DNA from: an uncultured Butyrivibrio sp.
GTDB taxonomy: Bacteria > Bacillota > Clostridia > Lachnospirales > Lachnospiraceae
NCBI GenBank assembly: GCA_946623755.1
Contig: CAMORK010000006.1
Location: forward strand, 1 to 62,002
Direction: 5' to 3'
DNA: 62,002 nt
Both the position numbers and the translations under genes were made by a program. The notes under the pieces are model-generated. The model worked only from the letters and a program-made list of their open reading frames with translations. It searched no databases and was not told where the DNA came from. Shown here piece after piece: positions 39,677 to 49,875 of this stretch. Position 1 is the first letter of the stretch, and every line of letters starts with the position of its first letter.

Positions 39677-40304
39677 GTTTTTTTCCGCCCTTTCTGGGTT
39701 TTTTGTCACTGTTATTGTAGCATTTCTGCGGCTTTTTGGCGACGCTGATACCAAACTTGCCTATCTTCTCTCCGAGAGTAAAGTACTCGCCGTGAGAATA
39801 TGCTATGAGGTCTGCTGCCCGAAGGTCAAATCTCTTTTTCTCATCCATGTACTTAGTGTCGACCGTGACACACAGTACCTCAGCCACAAACATGTCGTGA
39901 CTACCAAGCTCCAGGATCTGTCTGGTCCTGCACTCGATATTGACAGGGCTCTCAAGGATTCCGGGAGCACTTATCATCTGTGACTTCTGCGGTGTAAGTC
40001 CCATCTCCTTAAATTTGTCATAGTCGCGCCCTGATCTTACTCCGCACCAGTCCGTTGCGTGCATAAGGTCCCGGTTTGTGAGATTTACCACAAACTCACC
40101 GGTCTCCTTAAGGATATCGTAGGAGTAGCGCTCCTTGCGGACAGATATGGAGAGCATGGCAGGTGATGAGCAGACATTTCCCGCCCAGGCGACGGTTATG
40201 ATATTGGGCTTCTCACCCTCTCTTCCACAGCTTACCATTACAGCCGGGATCGGGTATAGCATGTTTCCGGGCTTCCAGATTTCTTTTGACATATTATCAC
40301 TCAT
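39633..40304 (-). CDS. flavin reductase-like FMN-binding protein
   Basis: 223 residues. The split-barrel domain (to about 187) includes V-S-C-G-R, I-I-T-V-A-W-A-G and the family end G-K-F-G. The last ~30 residues are Lys-rich and lie in the overlap with the downstream glycosyltransferase, so the tail seems to be a 3' extension. Binds FMN and reduces or stores flavin for a partner oxidoreductase. Confidence 0.85.
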   Translation of the reverse strand: MSDNMSKEIWKPGNMLYPIPAVMVSCGREGEKPNIITVAWAGNVCSSPAMLSISVRKERYSYDILKETGEFVVNLTNRDLMHATDWCGVRSGRDYDKFKEMGLTPQKSQMISAPGILESPVNIECRTRQILELGSHDMFVAEVLCVTVDTKYMDEKKRFDLRAADLIAYSHGEYFTLGEKIGKFGISVAKKPQKCYNNSDKKPRKGGKKRGKDQHNNSRIQHS

Positions 40305-40393
40305 TTATCAGGTATTCCTTTGCAAATTTATACCAATATAATAAAACATCCGCGACTTATTATAAATAGCCTTGCATTTTAGTGTGGTAGTGT

Positions 40394-40516
40394 GATAAAG
40401 CGATCTTCATGGACGACGGCATCATTCTCGAACAGGGTCCTGCAAAAGAGCTCATTAATAATCCAAAAGAGGAACGCACGAAGCAGTTCCTCTCAAGTTT
40501 AAACAGCACTTCATAA
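40394..40516 (+). pseudogene. remnant of a polar amino acid ABC transporter ATPase
   Basis: Forty codons ending in TAA read I-F-M-D-D-G-I-I-L-E-Q-G-P then N-N-P-K-E-E-R-T-K-Q-F-L, the C-terminal end of a GlnQ-type ATPase. An in-frame TAG lies just upstream, and no Walker or signature motif is present. It is a decayed 3' gene end left between the flavin reductase and MATE genes. Confidence 0.8.
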
Positions 40517-40565
40517 CATCCTCCGACACTGCTATAATCGTATATAGCGAGGTGATTTAAAAGAA

Positions 40566-41927
40566 ATGTCAGGTGCAAAAGCTTCAACCGCAAGGGATAT
40601 GACAAGCGGTTCAATCATAAAACAGATACTTCTATTTTCGCTCCCATTGATGTTCGGGAACATATTCCAGATGCTCTACAACACCGTGGATTCCATCGTG
40701 GTCGGCAACTACGTTTCAACACAGGCTCTTGCAGCCGTGGGCTCCACAACCATGATCATAAATATGCTGGTATTCTTTTTCAACGGTTTTTCGGTAGGTG
40801 CCAGCGTAGTAATCTCAAGATTCTTCGGAGCAAAAGAAATTGACAGACTTCATATAGCGATAGAGACCACCATGGCTGCCACCTTCATATTCTGCGTGGC
40901 ATTTACTTTCATCGGCATCAAGGGTGTCGGACCGATGCTGCATTTTATGGCAACTCCGGAGGATGTGTTTGCTGACGCATCAACTTATCTGACGATCTAT
41001 TTCGCCGGGATCACGGGACTTCTCATCTACAACATGGGAAGCGGAATACTAAGGGCTGTCGGCGATACCATAAGGCCGCTGTTTCTTCTGATCCTCACCA
41101 GCATCATGAACATCATACTGGATCTGGTTTTTGTAAAGGTCTTTCACTTTGGGATCGAGGGCGTTGCATACGCCACCATCATCTCCCAGTTCATCTCCGC
41201 TGCGCTTATACTTTGGCTTTTGCTTAAGGCGGAAGATATCTATAAACTGACCATATCAGACCTTAAGATCGATCCTGAGATCATGAAACTGATAATCATA
41301 ATCGGGCTTCCCACAGGTATCCAGTCGGTCATCACCGCCTTTTCAAATATCTTTGTCCAGTCCTATATCAACTACTTCGGCTCGGACTGCATGGCAGGCT
41401 GGAGCAGCTACAACAAGCTCGACTCCTTCATCATGCTTCCTCTGCAGAGTATGGCCATGGCCGCCACAACTTTCGTAAGCCAGAATATCGGGGCAGGCAA
41501 GGTCAAAAGAGCTGAAGAAGGAACCAGGACCGTTATTCTGATGGGCGTTGTCACAACCGGCTTCATTGCCCTGCTCCTGTATATCTTTGCAAGGCCTGCC
41601 ATCAGGATGTTCTCCGCAGAGCAGGCGGTTATCGATTATGGAGCACTCTTTATCCACACAAATGTCTTTTTCCTGATGTTCAACTGTGTAAACCACACGC
41701 TGGCCAGCAGCCTAAGAGGCCGTGGTGATTCAACGGGACCGATGGTGATAATGCTCTCCACTTTCGTTGCTCTCAGACAGACTTATCTGTATATCCTGAC
41801 TCACTATATAGCCAATACACCAAAGCTTGTGGGCTTCGGATACCCGGTAGGATGGATGAGCTGCTGCCTTGTGGAAGTAAGCTACTATCTGATCAGATAT
41901 AAACCTATAAAGAAAGGGGCGTCTTAA
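40566..41927 (+). CDS. MATE-family efflux transporter
   Basis: 453 residues, twelve transmembrane helices, with the typical N-terminal L-P-L-M-F-G-N-I-F-Q-M-L-Y and the mirrored second half. Na+ or H+ driven export of drugs or metabolites at the cytoplasmic membrane. It ends on top of the YfhO stop (4-nt overlap of converging genes). Confidence 0.93.
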   Translation: MSGAKASTARDMTSGSIIKQILLFSLPLMFGNIFQMLYNTVDSIVVGNYVSTQALAAVGSTTMIINMLVFFFNGFSVGASVVISRFFGAKEIDRLHIAIETTMAATFIFCVAFTFIGIKGVGPMLHFMATPEDVFADASTYLTIYFAGITGLLIYNMGSGILRAVGDTIRPLFLLILTSIMNIILDLVFVKVFHFGIEGVAYATIISQFISAALILWLLLKAEDIYKLTISDLKIDPEIMKLIIIIGLPTGIQSVITAFSNIFVQSYINYFGSDCMAGWSSYNKLDSFIMLPLQSMAMAATTFVSQNIGAGKVKRAEEGTRTVILMGVVTTGFIALLLYIFARPAIRMFSAEQAVIDYGALFIHTNVFFLMFNCVNHTLASSLRGRGDSTGPMVIMLSTFVALRQTYLYILTHYIANTPKLVGFGYPVGWMSCCLVEVSYYLIRYKPIKKGAS

Positions 41928-44515
41928 GACGTCCCTTTATCGTATATGCGTTTAACAACCACTGCCAGTATGATTCCCATTATGGTCAGGATAAATCCTG
42001 CCAGCAGCCCCGGTGTGTGATACTTAAGTTCTATCTCATGATACCCTTCCGATAAAGGAAGCGCCATGAACATCGTGTTGGCTCTTAAGAGCTCTGTCTT
42101 CTCACCATCCACATATGCAGTCCAGCCACTGAGATATGGTGTGGACAAAAGCAGTAGCTTGGATTCTTCCAGGTTGATATCTCCCGTCACTTTGTTGGTT
42201 GCAAAGCTGATGGGATTTTTGTTAAGTCTTACATTTTCCAGAGTATTCTGCGTGAAAGTTGACAGTCTCTCTTCAAGGTTATCAAGGGGCTGGAACAGAA
42301 CTTCCATCGAGTCATAGGTGTAGATGCCTTGAGGGAATGAGATCGTAAAATAATTCTTGGCCTCCTGACTGTATCCCATGTTGATGATATAGTCATGCCA
42401 TCCGCTGTAGTTCTGGGATCTCCTCGTCTGAAAGTCGAGCCTTTTTTTGATCTCGGTTCCGTCAGAGAGCTGACTTGTGACCGTGATCGACATAACACCT
42501 TCTCTTGTATCTATGTCCAGATTTTTGAAAAACAGGTAGCTCTCTACATTCTCAAGGCCCGCAAACTCAATGGTCATGCTTGCTCCCTCATCAGCCTTGA
42601 ATCCGCCTTCCATAAACTCTATTCCCTCGGAAGATGTCACCTTATAATCTGCCGATGATGAAGTAAATACAGGCTCAGCTTTTTCAAAGCCTTCAGCGTC
42701 CTTATCATCAAGAACTATTCCGTATAACAGTGCCTCCTGCCTCTGTACTACAGACATCTTTTCAAACTCGGATCTGGGTATCACCTTGTTGCATGTAGAG
42801 CCATAGGGCAGTGCATTTCCGTTTTTAAAGATTGCAAAGTTGTACTTCTCATAGTCCTCCCAGTAACCGTATGGAACAAAGGCTCTTTCCTCGGGAGTGT
42901 TGAATCTCAGGGAGTAATAATTCACGCCGCCCATGAGATTTAATATAGCTCTGTCATCAAGAGCAAAGTAAGCATGGCTCTCCTGATCGTTTATTCCAAG
43001 TTCTCTTATATAATCCGACACTCCTCTGTCATCCAGAGACCAGAAAAACTGTGTCGAGCAGATACCGTCTAGAAGCGATGCATTCCATACAAGGTTTCGT
43101 CCGGTGTATCTGTAAAAATCACCGAAAGCATCGAGCCCGTCCTGGGCAGCAGCTTCCTCAACAACCTGAACCTCAGTACTTTGAAGCTGAAGGTACATAT
43201 CCTCCGTCGACGCCTTATCCAGATAATCACCCACCAAATTGCCGGCATCAGGAGCAAATCCTGCATATGCATTTCTGCCAATAAGACAGATGGTCAGGGC
43301 AAATATGGCAACCTGTGATATCATGATCAACGCGTTTTTGAATTTGAATGACAACTTAGTCGTGAACATCCTTACAAGGTCATCCGTAAATACAGCCATG
43401 GCATATCCTGCAAAAAGCGCACAGGCAAACGCCCATCTGTTTGAAACAAATGCAAAGCCCGAAAACATGTAACCGGCATAAGGGATGCATAAGAAGGCTG
43501 CCAGAAGAGCCATATAAACGGTTGCCTGTCTGTCTCTCTTATCCGAGAATGCCTTGTATAAAATGAATACCATAGCCGGTATGATGAGTATTGTAAAACC
43601 AAGCTGTGTCTCAGCCTCACCATGGTTAACAAAGGATATCAGGTTTGTACCAAGTTCCTTAAAGTATGCTGCAGAATACCACTTGTCGAACAAAATATCC
43701 TTATCTGACCTGGAGTTATTCATGAAAGCAAGCAGTACGGGAAGCAGAATGAACATGGACATCAGAGTCCCGACAACTCCGCTGAGAAGGAATGTTCCGA
43801 CAGTCTTAAGCATCTCCGCAAAGTTTGTCCCATAGAGGAAGATTGCCCTTACGATGCAATAAATAACCGTCAAAAGAACTATTACATAAAAGAAAAAGAA
43901 ATTGTTTATACCCGAAAGGAAAACAGCCACCATAAAGGTGAGAGGCTTCTTTTCCCTGAAAATCTTCTCAGCTCCCAAAAGAACCAACGGGAAATAAATA
44001 AGCGCATTGGCAAAGTACGGATGCCATGTTCCATAGTACATAATGTATGTGCCAAATGAATATGTGAACATACCGCACATTATTGAAATCCAGGACAGTT
44101 CAGGTTTTACATACCTCAGGTACAAAGAAATTGCTATTCCGGCCAGGTAGGGTCTTAAAATCGTTGTGATCTGAATATAAATATAGATATACTCTACTTT
44201 TACAAATACTGAAGGGATATTTAATATATCACCGATGGCATAGTACTGGAGGGTCGGATAAATGTCATTACCATAGCCCATTCCATAAGAAAGCGTCTGC
44301 AGTGAAAGGCTCTTTTCCCTGAAGAGATGATAAATAACGCCGCGCATCCACTTGGAATTGTAGGCAACAGCCTTAATATACTGTCTCCATGTATCTGCGT
44401 GGTTTATGAGGAACTTGTTATTCTCAGGGAAAAATCTGAAAACCACATAAGAAACAAGAATAAAAACCAATGTATATATAGCGTACTGTAAAAAAATCTT
44501 TGCTTTGTTCGACAT
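41924..44515 (-). CDS. YfhO-family large membrane protein
   Basis: 863 residues: about twelve transmembrane helices (1-440), a large extracytoplasmic region (450-830) and a final helix. This is the YfhO family, GT-C-like proteins associated with lipoteichoic acid or other polymer glycosylation in Firmicutes. It follows the SGNH/MBOAT pair on the same strand with a 20-nt gap, suggesting one surface-modification operon. Confidence 0.85.
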   Translation of the reverse strand: MSNKAKIFLQYAIYTLVFILVSYVVFRFFPENNKFLINHADTWRQYIKAVAYNSKWMRGVIYHLFREKSLSLQTLSYGMGYGNDIYPTLQYYAIGDILNIPSVFVKVEYIYIYIQITTILRPYLAGIAISLYLRYVKPELSWISIMCGMFTYSFGTYIMYYGTWHPYFANALIYFPLVLLGAEKIFREKKPLTFMVAVFLSGINNFFFFYVIVLLTVIYCIVRAIFLYGTNFAEMLKTVGTFLLSGVVGTLMSMFILLPVLLAFMNNSRSDKDILFDKWYSAAYFKELGTNLISFVNHGEAETQLGFTILIIPAMVFILYKAFSDKRDRQATVYMALLAAFLCIPYAGYMFSGFAFVSNRWAFACALFAGYAMAVFTDDLVRMFTTKLSFKFKNALIMISQVAIFALTICLIGRNAYAGFAPDAGNLVGDYLDKASTEDMYLQLQSTEVQVVEEAAAQDGLDAFGDFYRYTGRNLVWNASLLDGICSTQFFWSLDDRGVSDYIRELGINDQESHAYFALDDRAILNLMGGVNYYSLRFNTPEERAFVPYGYWEDYEKYNFAIFKNGNALPYGSTCNKVIPRSEFEKMSVVQRQEALLYGIVLDDKDAEGFEKAEPVFTSSSADYKVTSSEGIEFMEGGFKADEGASMTIEFAGLENVESYLFFKNLDIDTREGVMSITVTSQLSDGTEIKKRLDFQTRRSQNYSGWHDYIINMGYSQEAKNYFTISFPQGIYTYDSMEVLFQPLDNLEERLSTFTQNTLENVRLNKNPISFATNKVTGDINLEESKLLLLSTPYLSGWTAYVDGEKTELLRANTMFMALPLSEGYHEIELKYHTPGLLAGFILTIMGIILAVVVKRIYDKGTS

Positions 44516-44535
44516 ACCTGTAATTGTTTCTCAAT

Positions 44536-46023
44536 TTATCCTTTCGTATAGTTACTGCCGTATGACTTGTAGTAGCTGTGGCTCAGCACTTCTCCTGTCT
44601 CGTTATCATAGGTGATTATCTGGATGTCATAATCAACCTTTGAATCATCATAGAGATAGTTCGTATCCGGATCTTCCTCTGCATACAGGAATCTGAACAG
44701 GTGCTCCACAGGCTCATAGTGTAAAGTGCCCATGCTTGTGCTGACGTGGTCAAGCATCTCACTGCCGCCGGCCTCATATATCTGACCTGATGCCACATCA
44801 TTTATCAGGATGTACGGACCATCCGTATGATATATCTTGGGAGTCAGGGTAAAGTTGTGGATCAGCCTCTGCATCTGGTTGTCTCCAAAGGCCTGTGATC
44901 CATCATTGATATAGAGGATCATGCTCACATCATTCTGAGTAAGGTAGTCCAGCTGCTGATAAATGCTGTCTGAACCCACCTCCATATCATAGATGCCCCT
45001 GCGGAAAGACTCAGCACTGTTCTCCCAATCACTATAGGCAGCATCTCCTCTATGGTCTGGTAAATCTCCTGACTCTGCAATCATCTTACCGATACATTCT
45101 GTGGCCTTGATAGATCCCAGAGCATTCATATGACCTGTATCGTTGAGATCCGTATACAGATCCACAACGCCCATCTCCTGCATGTTCACAAAGGGAACTC
45201 CGTACTGATCACAGATGATCTGTGCGCTGTCGATAGCTCTTTTATCATCAGTTGATGCACTGCAGGTAAGAAACGTCACATAGATGTCTATTCCTCTGCG
45301 CTGGCATTCATCGATTATCTTGCGAAGATATTCCTCTCCTACCGTGTGTCCTCCGAGGCCATCCTTGTCAGCAGGCGGAGGATAGATTCCCGGAGCAAGC
45401 TCAATACCATAGCGCATCTCTGCGCCAAAGAGATTGTTCCTGTCCTCATTACCAAAAAGTGCCTTGTAGTCGTTGCTGCCCAGCTCTTCCCACCTGTTAT
45501 GATAAACATAGAAGTCAGCAAGAAACTGCTTCTGAATCTCAGGATCCTGAATAAGGTCTTTCACAATAGCGATCTTAAGCTTGTTCAAAGGCCAGCAGTC
45601 AAGGTTTAAGTGGAGCTGCGAAATGGAACTTGCCCTGTCGTCATCGGAATAGCTCTCATCCATTTCATCCAGATACTTATAATCCTTCTGAAGCATGTAT
45701 GTATCAACCACCACGCATTTAGGGTTGCAGTATTGAAGTGCCTCAAGAAGCTCCCAATATGTTGATTGCATGATGGATCCGTGTCCGCCCATGTTGTAGG
45801 ATGTGATGCCGTACTTCTCATACAAAACTGCAGGATTGAGCGCGTTGATAACATGCGAAGAACCCATGAACAGGACATCTATCTGATCTGCTTTTTCAAA
45901 AAAGTCTTTGTACTTGTAATTGCTGTCCTTGCTGCGAAGCACGATGGTTGCCACAAACACGCATGCCAGCGTAGCACAGAGGAAAGCTGCTGTTTTTAGA
46001 ATGCTTGAAATCTTAATCTTCAT
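44536..46023 (-). CDS. DltD/AlgX-like SGNH-type protein, partner of MBOAT
   Basis: 495 residues from ATG 46023 (GAGGGA at 4 nt); an upstream in-frame ATG lies inside the MBOAT gene. It has one N-terminal membrane helix (about 10-30), then an SGNH-like catalytic start M-G-S-S-H-V. Such proteins receive acyl groups from an MBOAT partner and transfer them to a surface polymer outside the membrane. Encoded 8 nt downstream of that MBOAT. Confidence 0.8.
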   Translation of the reverse strand: MKIKISSILKTAAFLCATLACVFVATIVLRSKDSNYKYKDFFEKADQIDVLFMGSSHVINALNPAVLYEKYGITSYNMGGHGSIMQSTYWELLEALQYCNPKCVVVDTYMLQKDYKYLDEMDESYSDDDRASSISQLHLNLDCWPLNKLKIAIVKDLIQDPEIQKQFLADFYVYHNRWEELGSNDYKALFGNEDRNNLFGAEMRYGIELAPGIYPPPADKDGLGGHTVGEEYLRKIIDECQRRGIDIYVTFLTCSASTDDKRAIDSAQIICDQYGVPFVNMQEMGVVDLYTDLNDTGHMNALGSIKATECIGKMIAESGDLPDHRGDAAYSDWENSAESFRRGIYDMEVGSDSIYQQLDYLTQNDVSMILYINDGSQAFGDNQMQRLIHNFTLTPKIYHTDGPYILINDVASGQIYEAGGSEMLDHVSTSMGTLHYEPVEHLFRFLYAEEDPDTNYLYDDSKVDYDIQIITYDNETGEVLSHSYYKSYGSNYTKG

Positions 46024-46031
46024 TTGATCCC

Positions 46032-47450
46032 TCAGAACTGTTGATAAATAAAACTTGACGCATCGTATCCTGCACCCCAGATTCCAAAGATAAGAATTGC
46101 CAGAATGGCTCCTATCATAATGATCCAACGATACCAGATACTCTGTCTGATAATCTTCTCCCTGATCTCAACGTCGTTATAATTCAGAATATCCATCACA
46201 ATCAGCAGGATGATACCAATCATACCGACATTTATATTTGCAGCTGAAAGTCCATAGTTAATCATTGACTTATCGGTAAATATCCATGGAGTAAATTCAA
46301 AGCTCTTTTTAATGATAACAAAGGCCTGCTCCAGAGATGATGCCCTGAAAAATATCCAGGCAAGATTCACAAAAAAGAAAGTGATGAGCGTCTTTATTGT
46401 TTTGTGAGAAAGACCGTTCCTGTCAATCCTTAAAACCTCCACAATCTTGTCCCTGAGCGGCAAAGTGATGTATCCGAAAACCTGATATAAGGCATGGAGC
46501 AGCCCCCAAACAAGGAATGTAAGGGCTGAGCCGTGCCAGATTCCGCTGACAACAAAGACAATGATTATATTAAGATACTTCCTGAAGGTTCCCTTTCTGT
46601 TTCCGCCAAGAGGGATATAAATATAATCCCTGAGCCATGTCGAAAGTGATATATGCCATCTTCTCCAGAACTCTGCTACAGATTCCGCCATGTATGGACT
46701 ATCGAAGTTCTTCATAACATCTATTCCGAGTATTTTGGCCACACCGATGGCTATAGATGAATAGCCTGCAAAATCGCAATAGATCTCGAAGGAATAAAGC
46801 ACTGTTGCAATAGCCACAACAGTACCCGGGCAATTCTCCGGTGCCTGATATACGCTGCCCACAAAGATTGCAAGTCTGTCTGCGATGACCAGCTTCAAAA
46901 AATAGCCCCAAAGGATCTGTAAAAATCCATCTCTCATTCTGTCAAAATCCACTGTCACAGGATAAGAGAACTGAGGCAGCATGTTCCCTGCTCTCTCTAT
47001 AGGACCACTGATGATCTGTGGGAAGAAAGACACGAAAAGCGCCAGCATAAGCGGGTTGTGCTCTGCCTTCTCATCCCCGCGGTAAACATCAGCCAGATAG
47101 CCGATGGACTTTAACATGTAAAAAGAGATACCGATGGCACCAAGTATCTTGCCGCTTCTGAATATAAGCATAGCTGCAGTCTCTATGATCACTGCCAGGG
47201 CAAATATCAAAGCAGCACTCTTAGTCCGTTGTTTATCTGAACCTTCAGAGAATTTCTCGATCAAAAGAGCTGCCACATATGTGACAACAACCGTTCCTGC
47301 CATGACAGCAGCAGCTTTCACATCGATGCTGATATAAAAAGCTGCACTGATAACCAGAAGCCAGATATATCTGAGTTTGCGCGGTATTATGAAGTTTATG
47401 AGAGCCGCCACCGGCAAAAGAAGTAAAAATCCAAATGATACAAACTGCAT
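46032..47450 (-). CDS. MBOAT O-acyltransferase (DltB/AlgI-like)
   Basis: 472 residues with about ten transmembrane helices and the family motifs W-R-R-W-H-I-S-L-S-T-W and S-G-I-W-H-G, containing the catalytic His. Moves acyl groups across the membrane for transfer to a polysaccharide by the SGNH protein encoded next. No dlt genes are nearby, so acetylation of another polymer is more likely than D-alanylation. Confidence 0.93.
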   Translation of the reverse strand: MQFVSFGFLLLLPVAALINFIIPRKLRYIWLLVISAAFYISIDVKAAAVMAGTVVVTYVAALLIEKFSEGSDKQRTKSAALIFALAVIIETAAMLIFRSGKILGAIGISFYMLKSIGYLADVYRGDEKAEHNPLMLALFVSFFPQIISGPIERAGNMLPQFSYPVTVDFDRMRDGFLQILWGYFLKLVIADRLAIFVGSVYQAPENCPGTVVAIATVLYSFEIYCDFAGYSSIAIGVAKILGIDVMKNFDSPYMAESVAEFWRRWHISLSTWLRDYIYIPLGGNRKGTFRKYLNIIIVFVVSGIWHGSALTFLVWGLLHALYQVFGYITLPLRDKIVEVLRIDRNGLSHKTIKTLITFFFVNLAWIFFRASSLEQAFVIIKKSFEFTPWIFTDKSMINYGLSAANINVGMIGIILLIVMDILNYNDVEIREKIIRQSIWYRWIIMIGAILAILIFGIWGAGYDASSFIYQQF

Positions 47451-47507
47451 ATTTATTACCTTTTCCAGCCAATCAAAAATAATAGCCTAATTATACTTTA
47501 GCGATGC

Positions 47508-49610
47508 CTATTTGTATAGTTCAGCGAGCTGCTGCTTACTTCTTGCACTTTTTGCCAAGGGATGATTACTGTCAATTGACACTCCCTTGGGAAGGAGCTT
47601 TTTGGCTTCTGCTGCCATATCCTGAGTAAGACTCTTTAGCTGCTGTGAAATATCAACATCCGTATCCATTCCGATCGACATGATCTCCGGAACAAAGCCA
47701 AGAGTCGCAGATGTGTACCAGTCTCCGTCAAATTTATTGGCATCTGCTTTTGTGTTGGTAACCCTTGAATTCTTCTTGTTGGTAAGGTATGCAATGATAA
47801 GGTCTCTCTCAGGATCTATCATCACAATGGTTCCTGTCCAGCCCTGATGTCCAAAGGTATCTGAATCTGCCTGCGTTCCAAAATACCATACTCTCTGGTT
47901 ATCACCCTGTCTCCACCAGCCAAGTGCCCAGTTTGCTGCATCTTCCTCTTTTGGCGAAGTAAACATATCCATTACATTCTGGGAAAAGAACCTGTTCTCG
48001 CCGTAGCCTCCCGTAAGCATTACAGATGCAAGCTTGGCCAGGTCTGTGGCATTGGAGAAAAGTCCGGCGTGGCCGCTGATACCGTCCATGCTGTAAAAAG
48101 CCTTTTCATCATGAACCTCACCCTGAATAGTCTCTGTTCTGTATCCGTCAAAATGAAGAAGACCGTCTCTGGTATTTCCGTTTAATTCCGTTGCTGCGCA
48201 GTCGTCCTTTGAAAAGCCGTTCTTAAGAGGATTGTAAGTTATATGAGTAAGGCCCATAGGCTCAAAAAAGGTCTTTTTAAGGTATGTATCAAGGTCATAG
48301 CCTGTTATCTCTTCAACCACAACGCCAAGTATCATGTAGTCCACATCAGAATAAACCGTCTTCGTTCCCGGCGCATAATTAAGAGGAGTCTTGCAGATCA
48401 TTTCAATCGTTGCCCGCTTTGTCTCTTCTGAAGGAACATTTCCCGCAAAAAGAGGGTTCTCGGGGAACTCTTCTCCGGGTGCAAGACCGTCTTTATAGAG
48501 CTGTGGCGCACTGTATTTGGGATCTGCAGGAAATCCTCCCTGATGCTTTAAGAGATCTCTGATTGTCAGTTCGGATTTCCACTTCTTGATGGTGTCAAGG
48601 TCTATCAGTTTCGATGGGTCCTTGGGATCACCTTTGCCGTCAACGGTCACCTGAATGGTTTCACTTACAAACTCATCTCCCAGATATTTGGTGATCTTGT
48701 CATCAAGATCAACTTCGCCGTCTGTCACAAGTTTCTGAAGCGCGTAGTTAACAGAAAACATCTTGGTTACGGAAGCAAGATCATACAGTGTATCTGTCGA
48801 AACGTCCGGGCTCTCTGTATTGGGAAGTCCGTTGGGCTGATATGTATTGGTCTTGCCCCAGGCATTCTCGTATATTAGTCTTCCGTTTCGCACAACGGAG
48901 AGCTGCGCACTGGTAAAGCCGTATTCGATATCTGTCTCGATAAGGTCTGATATCAGCTTGAGCGCCTCGGGATGAATCCCCTCTTCCTCGGGAGTTCCGT
49001 TTATAACTTCAGGATAAGGAATGGAAACTATCACAGCTTCCTTCTCGCTTGAAGGAACGATGTTAGATACCTGCACGGTGTTCTCGCCGTTCTTGGTTAC
49101 GGACGAAATATCTACTTTCCAGTCGCCGAGTGATGTTATTTCCGTAGTGTCAACCGGAATTCCATTCACAAACATATCAAAGCTCTCGACTCTGCCTGAT
49201 ATGGTTAAAAAGAGCTCTCCCTGGCCATGGTATCCATAAAAGCTGTACATACTGTTCATGGCAAGAGTGTTGTCGGTGTAGCCCTTCCAGTCGGGAAAAC
49301 TCACTCTTATAGGAAGCTTGGGAGCCGCGCCTGCAACCAGTTCAGGCTTTAATGGGCCTGAAGAAATGCAGGTCTCATTGGATATCTGACCGGCAGAGCT
49401 GTTCTGATCCTGCTGATCCTGAGTAGTCTGACCTGTCTGCTTCCCATTTTCGCTGCCTGTCGCAGTATCCTGTGCAGGTACTTCGACAGCTTCTTTTTCA
49501 ACCGTTTCAATCACGGGCTGAACAGGCTCTTTTACCTCTGCACCGCAGGCAGACATAGTGGCAGCCAATATGATAGCGATGGTTGTTACCATGAATTTGT
49601 TTTGATTCAT
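47508..49610 (-). CDS. lipoprotein serine hydrolase (class C beta-lactamase/PBP-like)
   Basis: 700 residues from ATG 49610 (GGAGG at 9 nt). The signal ends in lipobox M-S-A-C, then a Gln/Thr-rich linker (25-90), an unidentified beta domain (100-220), then a beta-lactamase-fold domain with catalytic S-V-T-K, Y-S-D at the second motif position, and a late G-H-Q-G-W. This is the AmpC/EstB/PbpX type, acting outside the membrane on peptidoglycan peptides or esters. Confidence 0.85.
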   Translation of the reverse strand: MNQNKFMVTTIAIILAATMSACGAEVKEPVQPVIETVEKEAVEVPAQDTATGSENGKQTGQTTQDQQDQNSSAGQISNETCISSGPLKPELVAGAAPKLPIRVSFPDWKGYTDNTLAMNSMYSFYGYHGQGELFLTISGRVESFDMFVNGIPVDTTEITSLGDWKVDISSVTKNGENTVQVSNIVPSSEKEAVIVSIPYPEVINGTPEEEGIHPEALKLISDLIETDIEYGFTSAQLSVVRNGRLIYENAWGKTNTYQPNGLPNTESPDVSTDTLYDLASVTKMFSVNYALQKLVTDGEVDLDDKITKYLGDEFVSETIQVTVDGKGDPKDPSKLIDLDTIKKWKSELTIRDLLKHQGGFPADPKYSAPQLYKDGLAPGEEFPENPLFAGNVPSEETKRATIEMICKTPLNYAPGTKTVYSDVDYMILGVVVEEITGYDLDTYLKKTFFEPMGLTHITYNPLKNGFSKDDCAATELNGNTRDGLLHFDGYRTETIQGEVHDEKAFYSMDGISGHAGLFSNATDLAKLASVMLTGGYGENRFFSQNVMDMFTSPKEEDAANWALGWWRQGDNQRVWYFGTQADSDTFGHQGWTGTIVMIDPERDLIIAYLTNKKNSRVTNTKADANKFDGDWYTSATLGFVPEIMSIGMDTDVDISQQLKSLTQDMAAEAKKLLPKGVSIDSNHPLAKSARSKQQLAELYK

Positions 49611-49698
49611 CCCCCAGTGCCTCCGTTTCGGATTATACTTTTCCCATTTCATACTTTATATAGTTTACAACAATCCACGATATCAATCCAATTTATAA

Positions 49699-49875
49699 AA
49701 AAACACCAAACTGAAAAATGCCTCCTATCATATAGGGCATGTGCATAATGTTATTACCGCTTATCTGAACGGCTTCCCCGGCATGAAGTGCGTCATCAAT
49801 GAAGCCGGAGATTCCATTCTCAGCGCAGGCCAGACTGCGAAGGTTCTGGATTATGAAAACGGACAGTGGAGGTAG
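49699..49875 (+). pseudogene. possible 3' gene remnant
   Basis: A stop-free plus-strand stretch of about 58 codons without a start, ending in TAG at 49875. It reads H-V-H-N-V-I-T-A-Y-L-N-G-F-P-G and later V-L-D-Y-E-N-G-Q-W-R, protein-like composition unlike the surrounding spacer. Its end overlaps the DUF554 stop. I cannot name the family, and it could be chance. Confidence 0.25.
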
